From Halovenus sp. (GTDB lineage: Archaea; Halobacteriota; Halobacteria; Halobacteriales; Haloarculaceae), in NCBI GenBank assembly GCA_003551265.1, contig PUMG01000138.1:1-20067 (forward strand): a DNA stretch of 20,067 nucleotides, read 5' to 3'. A program made the translations under genes and the position numbers. Position 1 is the stretch's first letter. Each line of letters starts with the position of its first letter. Below the pieces are notes generated by a model. That model searched no databases and was not told the DNA's origin. It saw nothing but the letters and a program-made list of their open reading frames with translations. This document shows, in pieces, positions 7,222 through 15,582 of this stretch.

Positions 7222-9506
7222 CAGAAATCACCGAGGTTCGCCTGGTTGTCGTCAGAGTCGCCAGCACCATCGGAGACAGTAACGTCACCATCGGAGAGGC
7301 TGACCTCGCTATCAGGGTCGACGTTCGCCATCGAGGGGTCGCGATGACCTGCGTTTTCGAGGATGTTCTCAGCGGTTTTTCGGCGGCCCCGAAGCGCAGC
7401 AAGCACGACTGATTTGTCGGCTTCTCGCAGGGCCGCTCGGCTCTCGATGCCAGCCTCGAATAGCCGGCGGGCACGCTTTCGACCCACACCGCGAACGCCA
7501 GCGAGGTCTATCAACTCGGGCTGGACGCCGTGTTCGACGCGGATGCGTGCCTCTCGAATCGCCGACCCGACGCCGAGACCGCGTTCGACGGCGAGAGACT
7601 CTGCCGCACCGAGTAACCACTGTGCGGTGTCGACTTTCCCCCGGATGTCGCCCGGTCCCACGCCGTATCGCTCGGTTATCTCGTTCTCGTCGAGTTCGCT
7701 CGCCCAGTCTTCGAGCAGTCGGGCGGTCTTCAGTGCCGACAGCCAGTCCTCGAAGCGCTCCTCCTCGAACTCTGACGGCGGTGTGCCCAGGAACTCGGAC
7801 TCGCGCTCGTAGGCCAACATCGTGTACTCCTCATCCTCACCCGAGCGCAGGTAGAGTTCGTACATATCCGGTGTCCGACTCACCAGGTGGTACAGTCCAA
7901 GCGCCGTCGGTTGCGCCTGCTCGCCGCTCACACCAGTAGTGTCTTCGAGTCCGTGGAGAATCTCGGCCGCGCTCATGGGGTCGAGATACAGCCGGGAGAC
8001 GGTGTGGCCGAGACCCGTCGCCGTCAGGTCTGTCCCGTCACCTTCGAGAAACCCGTTCACGGCGAGGTACTCGATGACGTCGTCGACGACCGTTTCGAGA
8101 CGACCCCGTTCGGTCGTCTGCTGGGCGTAGAGCGTGCTTTCGAGGAACTCGAGCAGTCCCGACCGGGAGTTGGCAAAGCGTGAAGCGACGGTTGCGAGAA
8201 TGTGTGTCCGCAACGCCGGTTCGGCGGCGAGTTTCGAACGAACCGGTTCGGGTTCCCCCCAGACGTACCGCTCGAACAGTTCGTCGAGTTCGTCGTGGCT
8301 CTTTGCGACGAGCGCAGCCTCGCCGTAGGGGTCTCTGCCTGGTCTTCCGGCACGACCCATCATCTGGTGAACTTCGAGCACCGACAGCGGCATCATCCCT
8401 CCGGCGGAGCCGTCGTAGCGCCGCCAGTCGCGGACGACCACTCGCCGAGAGGGTGTGTTGACACCGGCCGCGAGCGTCGGGGTTGCACAGACGACCTTCA
8501 CGAGTCTGTCACGAAAGGCATCCTCGACGAGTTTGCGGTGCTCGCGCGAGAGCCCTGCGTGATGAAACGCGGCTCCTCTCTCGACGGCAGCAGCGAGGTC
8601 GTCGCTCGTGTCGGTGTCGCTCACGTCTCGAATCTCGACAGCAATCTCTGCGAGGTCGGACTGTTCGTCCACCGAGAGAAACCGTTCGGTGGTTGTCGTG
8701 AGGCGTCGGGCGGCGGACTCGGCGTTGCGCCGGGAATTGACGAACACGAGCGTCGACCCGCCCTCGTCGAGGGTCTCTCTGACGATTGCTGCAGGTTGGT
8801 CCTCACCGGTCTGGACGGGGACACGGCTCTGTGAGCCGTCTTCGAGGTGGAGTGCGTCCCCGAAGTGGACGCCTTTTTTGAGGTCGATGGGTCGCCAGGA
8901 GGAGTCGACGAGTTGGGCGTCGAGCCATTCGGCGAGTTCGGCAGCGTTGCCGATGGTCGCAGACAGCGCCACCGTCTGCAGCGCCGGGTTCAGTGACCGG
9001 AGTTTGGCGAGCGTCACTTCGAGTGTCGGCCCACGGTTGCCGTCGTCGACGAGGTGGACCTCGTCAGCGACGACACACGAGAGGTCCTCAAGCCAGGGTG
9101 CGTCGTTGCGGACGAGCGAGTCGACCTTCTCGCTCGTGGCGACGATGATGTCCTTGCCAGCGAGCCAGCCGCCGTCGGACTCGTAGTTTCCGGTGGAGAC
9201 GCCCACACTGAGTCCGTTCGTCTCGAACTGGGCGAACTCCTCGTGTTTCTCGCTCGCCAGCGCCCGCAACGGGACAATATAGAGCGCTTTCCCACTGCGG
9301 TCGGGTCCGGCGACACTCGACAGCATCGCCAGCGTGGCGACGAGCGTCTTGCCGCTCGCGGTCGGAATCGCGGCGACGAGGTTCTCACCCTCGGTCACGC
9401 CGCGTTCGACTGCCTCGGCCTGCGGTGGATACAGCGACTCGATACCTTCGTCTTCGAGCGTCGACGGGAGCCACTCGGGCACTCCCGGAATCTCCGCAAC
9501 GTCCAT
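7221..9506 (-). CDS. hel308: ATP-dependent DNA helicase Hel308 (Hjm)
   Basis: A 761-residue Ski2-like superfamily 2 helicase that unwinds forked and lagging-strand DNA in a 3'-5' direction during replication-fork repair. Visible motifs are a Q-type motif (LYPPQAEAV, about 25-33), Walker A PTASGKT (48-54), DEVH box (148-151), motif III SAT (182-184), a motif IV-like [10 protein letters not shown] near 251-260, motif V region near 341-353, and motif [14 protein letters not shown] (381-392). The winged-helix and ratchet domains follow, then a helix-hairpin-helix ([19 protein letters not shown]). The C-terminus has an acidic linker and ends in QANLGDF, a possible PCNA-interacting peptide. A TTTAAA box lies about 29 bases before the ATG. 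First gene of a two-gene unit with cgi121. Length and motifs are complete. Confidence 0.97.
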   Translation of the reverse strand: MDVAEIPGVPEWLPSTLEDEGIESLYPPQAEAVERGVTEGENLVAAIPTASGKTLVATLAMLSSVAGPDRSGKALYIVPLRALASEKHEEFAQFETNGLSVGVSTGNYESDGGWLAGKDIIVATSEKVDSLVRNDAPWLEDLSCVVADEVHLVDDGNRGPTLEVTLAKLRSLNPALQTVALSATIGNAAELAEWLDAQLVDSSWRPIDLKKGVHFGDALHLEDGSQSRVPVQTGEDQPAAIVRETLDEGGSTLVFVNSRRNAESAARRLTTTTERFLSVDEQSDLAEIAVEIRDVSDTDTSDDLAAAVERGAAFHHAGLSREHRKLVEDAFRDRLVKVVCATPTLAAGVNTPSRRVVVRDWRRYDGSAGGMMPLSVLEVHQMMGRAGRPGRDPYGEAALVAKSHDELDELFERYVWGEPEPVRSKLAAEPALRTHILATVASRFANSRSGLLEFLESTLYAQQTTERGRLETVVDDVIEYLAVNGFLEGDGTDLTATGLGHTVSRLYLDPMSAAEILHGLEDTTGVSGEQAQPTALGLYHLVSRTPDMYELYLRSGEDEEYTMLAYERESEFLGTPPSEFEEERFEDWLSALKTARLLEDWASELDENEITERYGVGPGDIRGKVDTAQWLLGAAESLAVERGLGVGSAIREARIRVEHGVQPELIDLAGVRGVGRKRARRLFEAGIESRAALREADKSVVLAALRGRRKTAENILENAGHRDPSMANVDPDSEVSLSDGDVTVSDGAGDSDDNQANLGDF

Positions 9507-9532
9507 TACCGACTCTTTGGGGTGTCTCCCGG

Positions 9533-9538
9533 TTTAAA
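9533..9538 (-). promoter_or_regulatory. TATA box of hel308-cgi121
   Basis: TTTAAA is centred about 29 bases upstream of the hel308 ATG (9506), predicting a transcript with essentially no 5' leader. It lies in the short divergent region shared with secG. Confidence 0.6.
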
Positions 9539-9562
9539 CGTTCGCTCGTCGGTGGTCGAAAG

Positions 9563-9569
9563 CTTTAGG
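9563..9569 (+). promoter_or_regulatory. TATA-like element of secG
   Basis: CTTTAGG centred near 9566 would set transcription start around 9592, three bases before the secG ATG at 9595. Confidence 0.45.
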
Positions 9570-9594
9570 AGTGCCGACGGTCGATGTACACCTC

Positions 9595-9756
9595 ATGAGT
9601 TCACAACAGAGCGGTTCGGGCCTGATGTCGAGTGCCGGCCTCGTCCGGTACTTCGATGCCGAGAAGAACAAAGGTCCGGTCATCGACCCCAAGACGGTCA
9701 TCGCCTTCAGCGCACTGCTCGGGACGTTCGTCCTGATGCTGAACGCATTCGCCTGA
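9595..9756 (+). CDS. secG: Preprotein translocase subunit SecG (Sec61-beta)
   Basis: A 53-residue tail-anchored protein, the small beta subunit of the archaeal SecYE-beta protein-conducting channel. It has the family's features: a short Ser/Gly-rich N-terminus, the conserved LMSSAGLVRYFDAE segment, an IDPKTVIAF motif, and one C-terminal membrane helix (about residues 36-52) ending near the last residue. The start at 9595 is preferred over an in-frame ATG at 9571, because homologues begin MSS and the promoter spacing fits. It is transcribed alone, divergently from hel308. Confidence 0.95.
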   Translation: MSSQQSGSGLMSSAGLVRYFDAEKNKGPVIDPKTVIAFSALLGTFVLMLNAFA

Positions 9757-9834
9757 GACTGACGGGAGCAAATCCTGGCGGATTCTCACGTGTCTGCCTC
9801 TGAGCAGATGGCTGGTTTTGTCCGGACACTCATC

Positions 9835-9852
9835 GTCGGACAGCCGTCCGAC
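9835..9852 (+). terminator. Hairpin downstream of secG, possible 3'-end structure
   Basis: A perfect seven-base stem (GTCGGAC/GTCCGAC) closes a four-base AGCC loop about 80 bases after the secG stop, with a pyrimidine-rich, T-containing stretch downstream. It could mark a transcript 3' end; it lacks a long T-run, so termination is only a guess. Confidence 0.35.
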
Positions 9853-10027
9853 TCTTCGTGCCCTCTTATCTTCGGTATCTCGTTTCGTTCCAGAAACTAA
9901 AACCCGTGACTATGGATCATCCGTGATGTCCCGCCCACGAGAAACCAAGAGACGATAAAGCTATACCGGTCGACGGAACGAGTGATAGTTCTCACACGGC
10001 ACGGACTGGCCGCGACTCTCTCATAGA

Positions 10028-10042
10028 TACCGCCGGCCGGTA
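10028..10042 (+). promoter_or_regulatory. Near-palindrome, possible operator
   Basis: TACCG and CGGTA arms flank a five-base GC centre (CCGGC), about 30 bases upstream of the TATA box of the MinD-like gene. The right arm is shared with an inverted partner at 9962-9969. The position is compatible with an activator or repressor site; no regulator is known. Confidence 0.3.
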
Positions 10043-10072
10043 TAACCCATCCCGCCACCAGGATTGCGCGGA

Positions 10073-10080
10073 TTTTTATA
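10073..10080 (+). promoter_or_regulatory. TATA box of the MinD/ParA-like gene
   Basis: TTTTTATA is centred 27 bases before the ATG at 10104. It is one of the best archaeal promoters in the window, predicting a leaderless mRNA. Confidence 0.7.
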
Positions 10081-10103
10081 GCAAGGACTGACAATCACGA
10101 CGT

Positions 10104-10826
10104 ATGACACGAATCGTGGCAGTTGTCGGTGCTGCTGGTGGGGTTGGCACAACCCGGTTGACGGTCGAGTGTGGGGCAACACTCGCCCGTGCAGGACACG
10201 ATGTCACCATTTTCGACGCGGCGTTCGCGACGCAGGGACTCCGGTCGTACGTCGACGAACCGGTCGACGCTGACGTGACGAGACTCGTGGCCGGCGAGGT
10301 CTCGCTTGGAAGTGTGCTCTACGACCTCTCACTCGAACTGCCGGGTCGTCTCACGCTCGTTCCGGTACGCGCTCCGTTCGAGCGTCTCGCACGCGCACAG
10401 ACACCGCCGGCGGCGAAACGGTTCGAGGACGAACTCGCTGCTGCGTCGCTTTCGAACAATGTCGTGTTCGTCGACACACCACCCATCGCCAGTAATCAGG
10501 CAGTTGCAGCAGTGGACGCGGCCGACCAGACGGTGCTGGTGACCGAGGACACGCCGCGAGGAAACGACGCGCTTGCGCTGGCTCGTGGTCGACTGGCCGA
10601 CATCGGCGTCTCCGAGGATGTTGTGTTCAGAAACCGAGACACTGGGCTGCTCTCGGAAGGGATACCGATACCAGAGAGCGAGGTGACGGCGGCGGCCGAT
10701 GCACCTGTCTGTGTGGCTCCGGATGGAACGTTCGCACCCGCAGTCGCAGACGGACTCGAAACCCTGTTCGATACATCACTCGACCTGGAGTTTTCCAGCG
10801 GCAGTCGAGGCATACTGGGCAGATAG
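10104..10826 (+). CDS. MinD/ParA-like protein with atypical P-loop
   Basis: A 240-residue cytosolic protein of the SIMIBI/ParA-MinD fold. The N-terminal IVAVVGAAGGVGTTRLT corresponds to the deviant Walker A loop KGGxGKT. Here the signature lysine is Ala11 and the P-loop lysine is Thr16, so both canonical lysines are missing. Other family elements are recognisable: FDAAFATQGL around Asp38, VFVDTPP (Walker B-like, Asp124), and a TVLVTEDTPRGNDAL segment. Similar lysine-deficient loops occur in CpaE/TadZ-type relatives, so a localisation or adaptor role without classical ATPase cycling is possible. A strong leaderless promoter precedes it and the acyl-CoA dehydrogenase gene follows 44 bases later. 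Its role is unknown; the fold assignment is firm. Confidence 0.82.
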   Translation: MTRIVAVVGAAGGVGTTRLTVECGATLARAGHDVTIFDAAFATQGLRSYVDEPVDADVTRLVAGEVSLGSVLYDLSLELPGRLTLVPVRAPFERLARAQTPPAAKRFEDELAAASLSNNVVFVDTPPIASNQAVAAVDAADQTVLVTEDTPRGNDALALARGRLADIGVSEDVVFRNRDTGLLSEGIPIPESEVTAAADAPVCVAPDGTFAPAVADGLETLFDTSLDLEFSSGSRGILGR

Positions 10827-10870
10827 CAACTAATAAGGCGGCTACACCGTCATATTGCACCATCGAAGCC

Positions 10871-12037
10871 ATGAATTTCAGTGATGACCCGACACACTCG
10901 TTGATTCGGTCGACCGCGGCAAAGATTGCCGACCAGTACGGGCCAGCGTACTGGCGCGAGAAAGAAGAACAGGGGGAGTTCGCCGAGGGGTTCTGGGACG
11001 AACTCGCCGCCGCAGATTTCCACGGGCTGTTGATTCCGGAGGAGTACGAGGGTGCCGGGATGGGGATGCAGGAGATGGGCATCGCCATGGAGACGCTGTG
11101 TGCCGAAGGCTGTGGCATGGCTGGCACCTGGTATCTCGTGTTGACTGCTGGCATGGCTGCCGTCGGAATAAATAAACACGGAACTGAAAAACAGAAAGAG
11201 ACGTACCTCCCGGACATCGCCCGCGGCAAACGCAACTTCTCTATCGGCATCACGGAGGCGAAAGCGGGGACGAACACGCTCAACGTCGGGACACACGCAG
11301 AGAAGGACGGTGACGAGTACGTCATCAACGGCGAGAAGGCGTGGATCACGTACTCCGACCGCGCGGACAACATGATTCTGGTCTCACGAACCACCCCTCG
11401 TGAGAAAGCAGAGAAAGCAACCGAGGGAATCAGTCTGTTCATTCTCGACATGGACGACCCAGGTATCGACGTCTCCCCCATTCCGAAGCACGCCATCAAC
11501 TACTCCAAATCGTGTGAGGTGTTCTTCGACGATGTTCGCGTTCCCGAGGAGAACCTGCTCGGGGAGGAGGATGCGGGCTGGTGGGCGCTCGTGGATACAC
11601 TGAACCCTGAACGAATCGGGTTCTCGGCAGCGGCGACTGGCATCGGAAAGCTGGCCGCTCACACTGCAATCGACTACGCCAACGAACGGGAGGTGTTCGA
11701 CGCCCCAATCGGGACGCATCAGGCGGTCTCGTTCCCGATTACGAAAGCGTACGCACAGATGGAGACCGCAGCGCTGATGCGCCAGAAGGCGGCCTGGCTG
11801 TACGACCAGGGTGAAGACTGTGGCTACGAGACGAACGTCGCCAAGGCGGTTGCCGTCGAGGCAGGCATCGAGGCGGTCAAGCAGTCGATGCAGGCGTTCG
11901 GTGGCTGGGGCTACGCCAAAGAGTACGACCTCGAACGGTGGTGGCGCGAGGTGAACCTGACGCGTCTCGCACCGGTCACCCAGCAGATGGCGTACAACCA
12001 CATCGCCCACGAGATTGGCTTCCCACGGTCGTACTGA
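10871..12037 (+). CDS. Acyl-CoA dehydrogenase (isovaleryl-CoA-dehydrogenase-like active site)
   Basis: A 388-residue FAD enzyme oxidising an acyl-CoA to the 2-enoyl-CoA, with electrons going to ETF. It has an N-terminal helical domain, a middle beta domain with ITEAKAGTN (127-135) and WIT (158-160) flavin contacts, and a C-terminal helical domain with GGWGYAKEYDLERWWRE. Where medium-chain enzymes have the catalytic glutamate in YEGT, this protein has LAPVT (Pro368). Instead Glu247 in LNPERIGF occupies the position of the catalytic glutamate of isovaleryl-CoA dehydrogenase (LDLERL). This supports, but does not prove, a branched substrate. The biotin carboxylase gene starts three bases after its stop, so they form one operon. 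A weak TAATAA element near 10831-10837 may provide a promoter. Confidence 0.92.
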   Translation: MNFSDDPTHSLIRSTAAKIADQYGPAYWREKEEQGEFAEGFWDELAAADFHGLLIPEEYEGAGMGMQEMGIAMETLCAEGCGMAGTWYLVLTAGMAAVGINKHGTEKQKETYLPDIARGKRNFSIGITEAKAGTNTLNVGTHAEKDGDEYVINGEKAWITYSDRADNMILVSRTTPREKAEKATEGISLFILDMDDPGIDVSPIPKHAINYSKSCEVFFDDVRVPEENLLGEEDAGWWALVDTLNPERIGFSAAATGIGKLAAHTAIDYANEREVFDAPIGTHQAVSFPITKAYAQMETAALMRQKAAWLYDQGEDCGYETNVAKAVAVEAGIEAVKQSMQAFGGWGYAKEYDLERWWREVNLTRLAPVTQQMAYNHIAHEIGFPRSY

Positions 12038-12040
12038 CCC

Positions 12041-13780
12041 ATGTTCGAGAAACTACTCGTTGCGAACCGGGGAGAGATCGCGGTTCGCGTCATGGCCGCC
12101 TGCGAGGAACTGGGCATCGAAACAGTGGCAATCTACAGCGACGCCGACCGCAACAGCGGACACGTCGACTACGCTGACGAGGCGTACAACGTCGGCCCTG
12201 CACCGGCGAGCGAGTCCTATCTCGACCAGGAGACTATCGTCGAGACGGCGGTCGACGCTGGCGCAGACGCCATTCATCCGGGCTACGGCTTCCTGGCCGA
12301 GAACGCCGAGTTCGCCGCACGCATCGAAGAGACTGATGGACTGACCTGGGTCGGCCCACCGAGTGAGGCGATGGAGTCGCTGGGCGAGAAGACGAACGCG
12401 AGACAGATCATGCAGGAGGCGGAGGTTCCGGTCGTCCCCGGGACGGTCGAACCCGTCGACTCCGCCGAGGAGGTCCGCGATATCGGCACGGAGTATGGCT
12501 ATCCGGTCGCCATCAAAGCCGAAGGTGGTGGCGGTGGGCGCGGGATGCAGATTGTCGCGGGTCCCGACGAGGTCGACGATGCGCTCGAAACCGCCAGGCG
12601 CGAGGGAGAGGCGTACTTCGACAACCCGTCCGTGTACGTCGAGAAGTATCTCGAAGCGCCGAAACACATCGAGGTACAGATTCTTGCCGACCACCACGAC
12701 ACCGTCTTGCACCTCGGCGAGCGCGACTGTTCGCTCCAGCGCCGTCATCAGAAAGTCATCGAGGAAGCACCCAGTCCGATGCTCGACGCCGAGTTGCGCG
12801 AGCGAATCGGCAACGCAGCACGTCGGGGTGTCCGTGAGGCGGGGTATACGAACGCCGGGACGGTCGAGTTCCTCGTCGAAGACGGCGAGTTCTACTTCAT
12901 GGAGGTCAACACCCGGATTCAGGTCGAACATACCGTCACCGAGGAGGTGACGGGAATCGACATCGTCCGTGAACAGATTCGCGTGGCCGCAGGCGAACCC
13001 CTGCCCTACACACAGGAGGACATCGAGTTTGCTGGGCACTCGATGGAGTTCCGCATCAACGCGGAGAATCCGGGACAGGGATTCTCTCCGACGCCGGGGA
13101 AGCTCGTGACCTACGACCCGCCCGGAAGCATCGGGGTGCGGATAGACGACGCGATTGCACAGGGGAAGACGATAGCTGGTGATTACGACTCGATGGTTGC
13201 CAAGCTTATCGTCACGGCCGCCGACCGCCAGCGCTGTATCGAGCGCGCAAAGCGTGCGCTTCGTCACTTCGACGTCGACGGCGTCCACACCACGATTCCG
13301 TTTCACCGACTGATGCTCACAGACGAGGCGTTTCTCGCTGGTGAACACACCACGAAGTACCTCGACGAGTCAATCACCGAGGCGGACCTCGCCGACGCAG
13401 TCGAGCGCTGGGCGGGCGACGTCGAACTTGTTTCCGGAGACCGTTCACCCACGCGAGACATCGCCGTCGAGGTCGATGACCGGCGGTACACCGTCACCAT
13501 CGAGGAAGGGCTCTCGGTAGATGGTGAGGGAAGCGACACGGGTGACGGCGCGAGCGCGGGTGGTGTCGAGGGTGCACTCGTCGCGGAGATGCAGGGGACG
13601 GTCATCACCGTTCCAGTGGAACCGGGCGAGACGGTCGAGGCGGGAGATGTCGTCTGCGTGCTGGAGGCGATGAAGATGGAGAACGACATACTCGCACAGA
13701 CGAGTGGCACCGTCAGCGAAGTGCAAGTGACAGAAGGGCAGTCTGTCGACATGGGCGACGTGCTGGTCGTCCTCGAATGA
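12041..13780 (+). CDS. Acyl-CoA carboxylase alpha subunit: biotin carboxylase plus biotin carrier
   Basis: A 579-residue subunit combining biotin carboxylase and carrier functions. [10 protein letters not shown] (7-16) starts the N-terminal fold. The ATP-grasp domain includes Lys159, the Gly-rich loop GGGGGRGM (162-169), [12 protein letters not shown] (227-238) and [11 protein letters not shown] (287-297). The C-terminal carrier domain holds EAMKMEN with Lys545 as the biotinylation site. An acidic Gly/Ser-rich linker (about 485-505) joins them. It carboxylates biotin with ATP and bicarbonate and presents it to the carboxyltransferase encoded next. It is 3 bases after the dehydrogenase and overlaps or abuts the beta subunit gene. 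The product could be a propionyl-, acetyl- or methylcrotonyl-CoA carboxylase alpha chain; sequence alone does not distinguish them. Confidence 0.93.
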   Translation: MFEKLLVANRGEIAVRVMAACEELGIETVAIYSDADRNSGHVDYADEAYNVGPAPASESYLDQETIVETAVDAGADAIHPGYGFLAENAEFAARIEETDGLTWVGPPSEAMESLGEKTNARQIMQEAEVPVVPGTVEPVDSAEEVRDIGTEYGYPVAIKAEGGGGGRGMQIVAGPDEVDDALETARREGEAYFDNPSVYVEKYLEAPKHIEVQILADHHDTVLHLGERDCSLQRRHQKVIEEAPSPMLDAELRERIGNAARRGVREAGYTNAGTVEFLVEDGEFYFMEVNTRIQVEHTVTEEVTGIDIVREQIRVAAGEPLPYTQEDIEFAGHSMEFRINAENPGQGFSPTPGKLVTYDPPGSIGVRIDDAIAQGKTIAGDYDSMVAKLIVTAADRQRCIERAKRALRHFDVDGVHTTIPFHRLMLTDEAFLAGEHTTKYLDESITEADLADAVERWAGDVELVSGDRSPTRDIAVEVDDRRYTVTIEEGLSVDGEGSDTGDGASAGGVEGALVAEMQGTVITVPVEPGETVEAGDVVCVLEAMKMENDILAQTSGTVSEVQVTEGQSVDMGDVLVVLE

Positions 13781-13800
13781 GTGGATACGGAAGTGATAGG

Positions 13801-15543
13801 ATGAAAATACGCATACAGGACGGAACGAGCGAGGAAGCGGCGAACGCCATCGCGGCGGCGCTGGCAGAGCGCTTCGCAGACGATGTCGAGGTGTATCGCG
13901 AGGGAAGTGAGGACCCGCTGTTGACGGTTACACACGAACGAGAGCCGAAGGGCACCGTCAGCGGTGGTGTGCCCGAGCGCCAGCCACAGCCAGAAGACCT
14001 CGGTCCGACCGAGCGCGAACAGAAGCTGTGGGAGGAGATTGCCGACATCGAACGGGGTGGTCCCGAGAAGTACGTCGAACGGCTGTCCGAGCAGGGCAAA
14101 CTGTTCGTCCGTGACCGTCTCGACCTCTGGTTTGGCGAGGACGGCATCAGGTTCGAGGACGGCAAGTTCGCCGAGTTCGACGCCGACGACCGCCTTCCCG
14201 CGGACGGGCTGTTGACGGGTGCAGCGGAGTTCGAGGGCAGAGACGTTCACTTCATGGCGAACGACTTCTCGGTCAAAGCCGGGTCGATGGCCGCCAAAGG
14301 CGTCGAGAAGTTCCTGCGGATGCAACAGCGCGCGCTCGAAACCGGCAAGCCCGTGCTGTATCTGATGGACTCCTCGGGTGGACGAATCGACCAGCAGCGT
14401 GGGTTTTTCGCCAACCGCGAGGGCATCGGCAAGTACTACTACAACCACTCGATGCTCTCGGGTCGAGTTCCACAGATATGTGTCCTCTACGGGCCGTGTA
14501 TCGCGGGGGCGGCGTACACCCCGGTGTTCGCAGATTTCACCATCATGGTGCGCGACGTGAGCGCGATGGCGATTGCCTCGCCGCGGATGGTCGAGATGGT
14601 CACCGGCGAGAAGATAGATATGCAGGACCTCGGCGGCGCGGAGATGCACGCGACGCACTCGGGAAGCGCCGACCTGATTGCCGAGGACGAAGAACACGCC
14701 CGCGACCTCGTCTCGAAGCTCATCTCGTATCTGCCGTCGAACAGCGACCACCAGCCCCCACGAACGAGCGGCCGAGCGCCTGCGTACTCGCCCGAGGGGA
14801 TAGACGGTCTCATCCCACAGGACCCCAACCGCGGGTACGACATGCACCACCTCATCGAGCGCGTGGTCGACGAGGATTCGGTGCTCGAAATCCGTCCGCA
14901 GTACGGCGCGGAGATCATCACGGCGTTCGCGCGAATCGACGGCAGACCCATCGCGATTATCGCCAACCAGCCAGCACAGCGGGCGGGTGCAATCTTCCCC
15001 GACTCCGCCGAGAAGGCCGCCCAGTTCATCTGGACTGCAGACGCCTACAACATCCCCCTGCTGTATCTCTGTGACACGCCCGGGTTCATGGCTGGCTCAC
15101 AGGTCGAACAGGAGGGCATCCTCGAGATGGGCAAGAAGATGATCTATGCGACGTCCTCGGCGACGGTTCCAACGCAGTCGGTCGTGGTTCGAAAGGCGTA
15201 CGGAGCGGGTATCTACGCGATGGCTGGTCCCGCATACCGTCCCGAGTCGACGATTGCACTCCCCTCGGGGGAGATCGCCATCATGGGCCCCGAAGCGGCG
15301 ATCAACGCGGTGTACGCCAACAAACTCGCGGCTATCGACGACCCGGACGAGCGAGCAGAGACCGAACAGCGACTCCGCGAGGAGTACCGCGAGGATATCG
15401 ACGTTCACCGGATGGCCAGCGAGGTCGTCATCGACGAGATTGTACCACCCAGCACCCTGCGAGACGAACTGGCGGCCCGCTTCGAGTTCTACGAGACTGT
15501 CGAGAAGGACCTGCCCGAGAAGAAACACGGCACCATTCTGTGA
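13801..15543 (+). CDS. Acyl-CoA carboxylase beta subunit (carboxyltransferase) with N-terminal extension
   Basis: A 580-residue carboxyltransferase with two crotonase-like halves, transferring CO2 from biotin to an acyl-CoA. The N-half has MDSSGGRIDQQ (189-199), a KYYYNHSMLSG helix and oxyanion loop GPCIAGAAYTP (231-241). The C-half has IFPDSAEKAAQF and KAYGAGIYAMAGPAYRP. GAGxYxM-G-AY and YYNHSMLS resemble methylcrotonyl-CoA or glutaconyl-CoA enzymes more than the propionyl-CoA type (GGAYDVM). The first ~50 residues (MKIRIQDGTSEEAANAIAAAL and following) form a separate small alpha/beta unit resembling the epsilon/PccX-type accessory subunits. The ATG at 13801 is preceded by GGAAGTGA at 13789-13796. 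An alternative ATG at 13777 overlaps the upstream stop (ATGA) and adds eight residues. Confidence 0.9.
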   Translation: MKIRIQDGTSEEAANAIAAALAERFADDVEVYREGSEDPLLTVTHEREPKGTVSGGVPERQPQPEDLGPTEREQKLWEEIADIERGGPEKYVERLSEQGKLFVRDRLDLWFGEDGIRFEDGKFAEFDADDRLPADGLLTGAAEFEGRDVHFMANDFSVKAGSMAAKGVEKFLRMQQRALETGKPVLYLMDSSGGRIDQQRGFFANREGIGKYYYNHSMLSGRVPQICVLYGPCIAGAAYTPVFADFTIMVRDVSAMAIASPRMVEMVTGEKIDMQDLGGAEMHATHSGSADLIAEDEEHARDLVSKLISYLPSNSDHQPPRTSGRAPAYSPEGIDGLIPQDPNRGYDMHHLIERVVDEDSVLEIRPQYGAEIITAFARIDGRPIAIIANQPAQRAGAIFPDSAEKAAQFIWTADAYNIPLLYLCDTPGFMAGSQVEQEGILEMGKKMIYATSSATVPTQSVVVRKAYGAGIYAMAGPAYRPESTIALPSGEIAIMGPEAAINAVYANKLAAIDDPDERAETEQRLREEYREDIDVHRMASEVVIDEIVPPSTLRDELAARFEFYETVEKDLPEKKHGTIL

Positions 15544-15582
15544 GTCGAACAGTTTTTGTCAGTGGGTGTAAAATTCGAGCGT

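Larger units (their letters stand above)
9757..10103 (+). other. 347-base non-coding interval between secG and the MinD-like gene
   Basis: No convincing gene is visible; the only ORF of note (minus strand, 9897-10094) has an unconvincing product. The interval contains a perfect hairpin (9835-9852), a palindromic GTCCGGAC at 9820-9827, an 8-base inverted pair (TATACCGG at 9962-9969 and CCGGTATA at 10037-10044), a near-palindrome at 10028-10042, and the promoter at 10073-10080. I could not fold any segment into a tRNA or a box C/D RNA. Confidence 0.6.

Noticed and set aside
9897..10094. 65-codon minus-strand open frame in the secG-MinD gap
   Set aside because: No TATA element at suitable spacing, non-acidic product unlike haloarchaeal proteins, and overlap with the strong promoter of the 10104 gene.
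12053..13348. A 431-codon open frame on the minus strand opposite the biotin carboxylase
   Set aside because: It lies wholly inside a gene with diagnostic ATP-grasp motifs, and no promoter or family pattern supports it.
13303..14850. A 515-codon open frame on the minus strand opposite the carboxylase genes
   Set aside because: It spans two well-supported plus-strand genes with full conserved motifs; its product is Arg/Ser-rich with no recognisable domain, a typical mirror frame in GC-rich haloarchaeal DNA.
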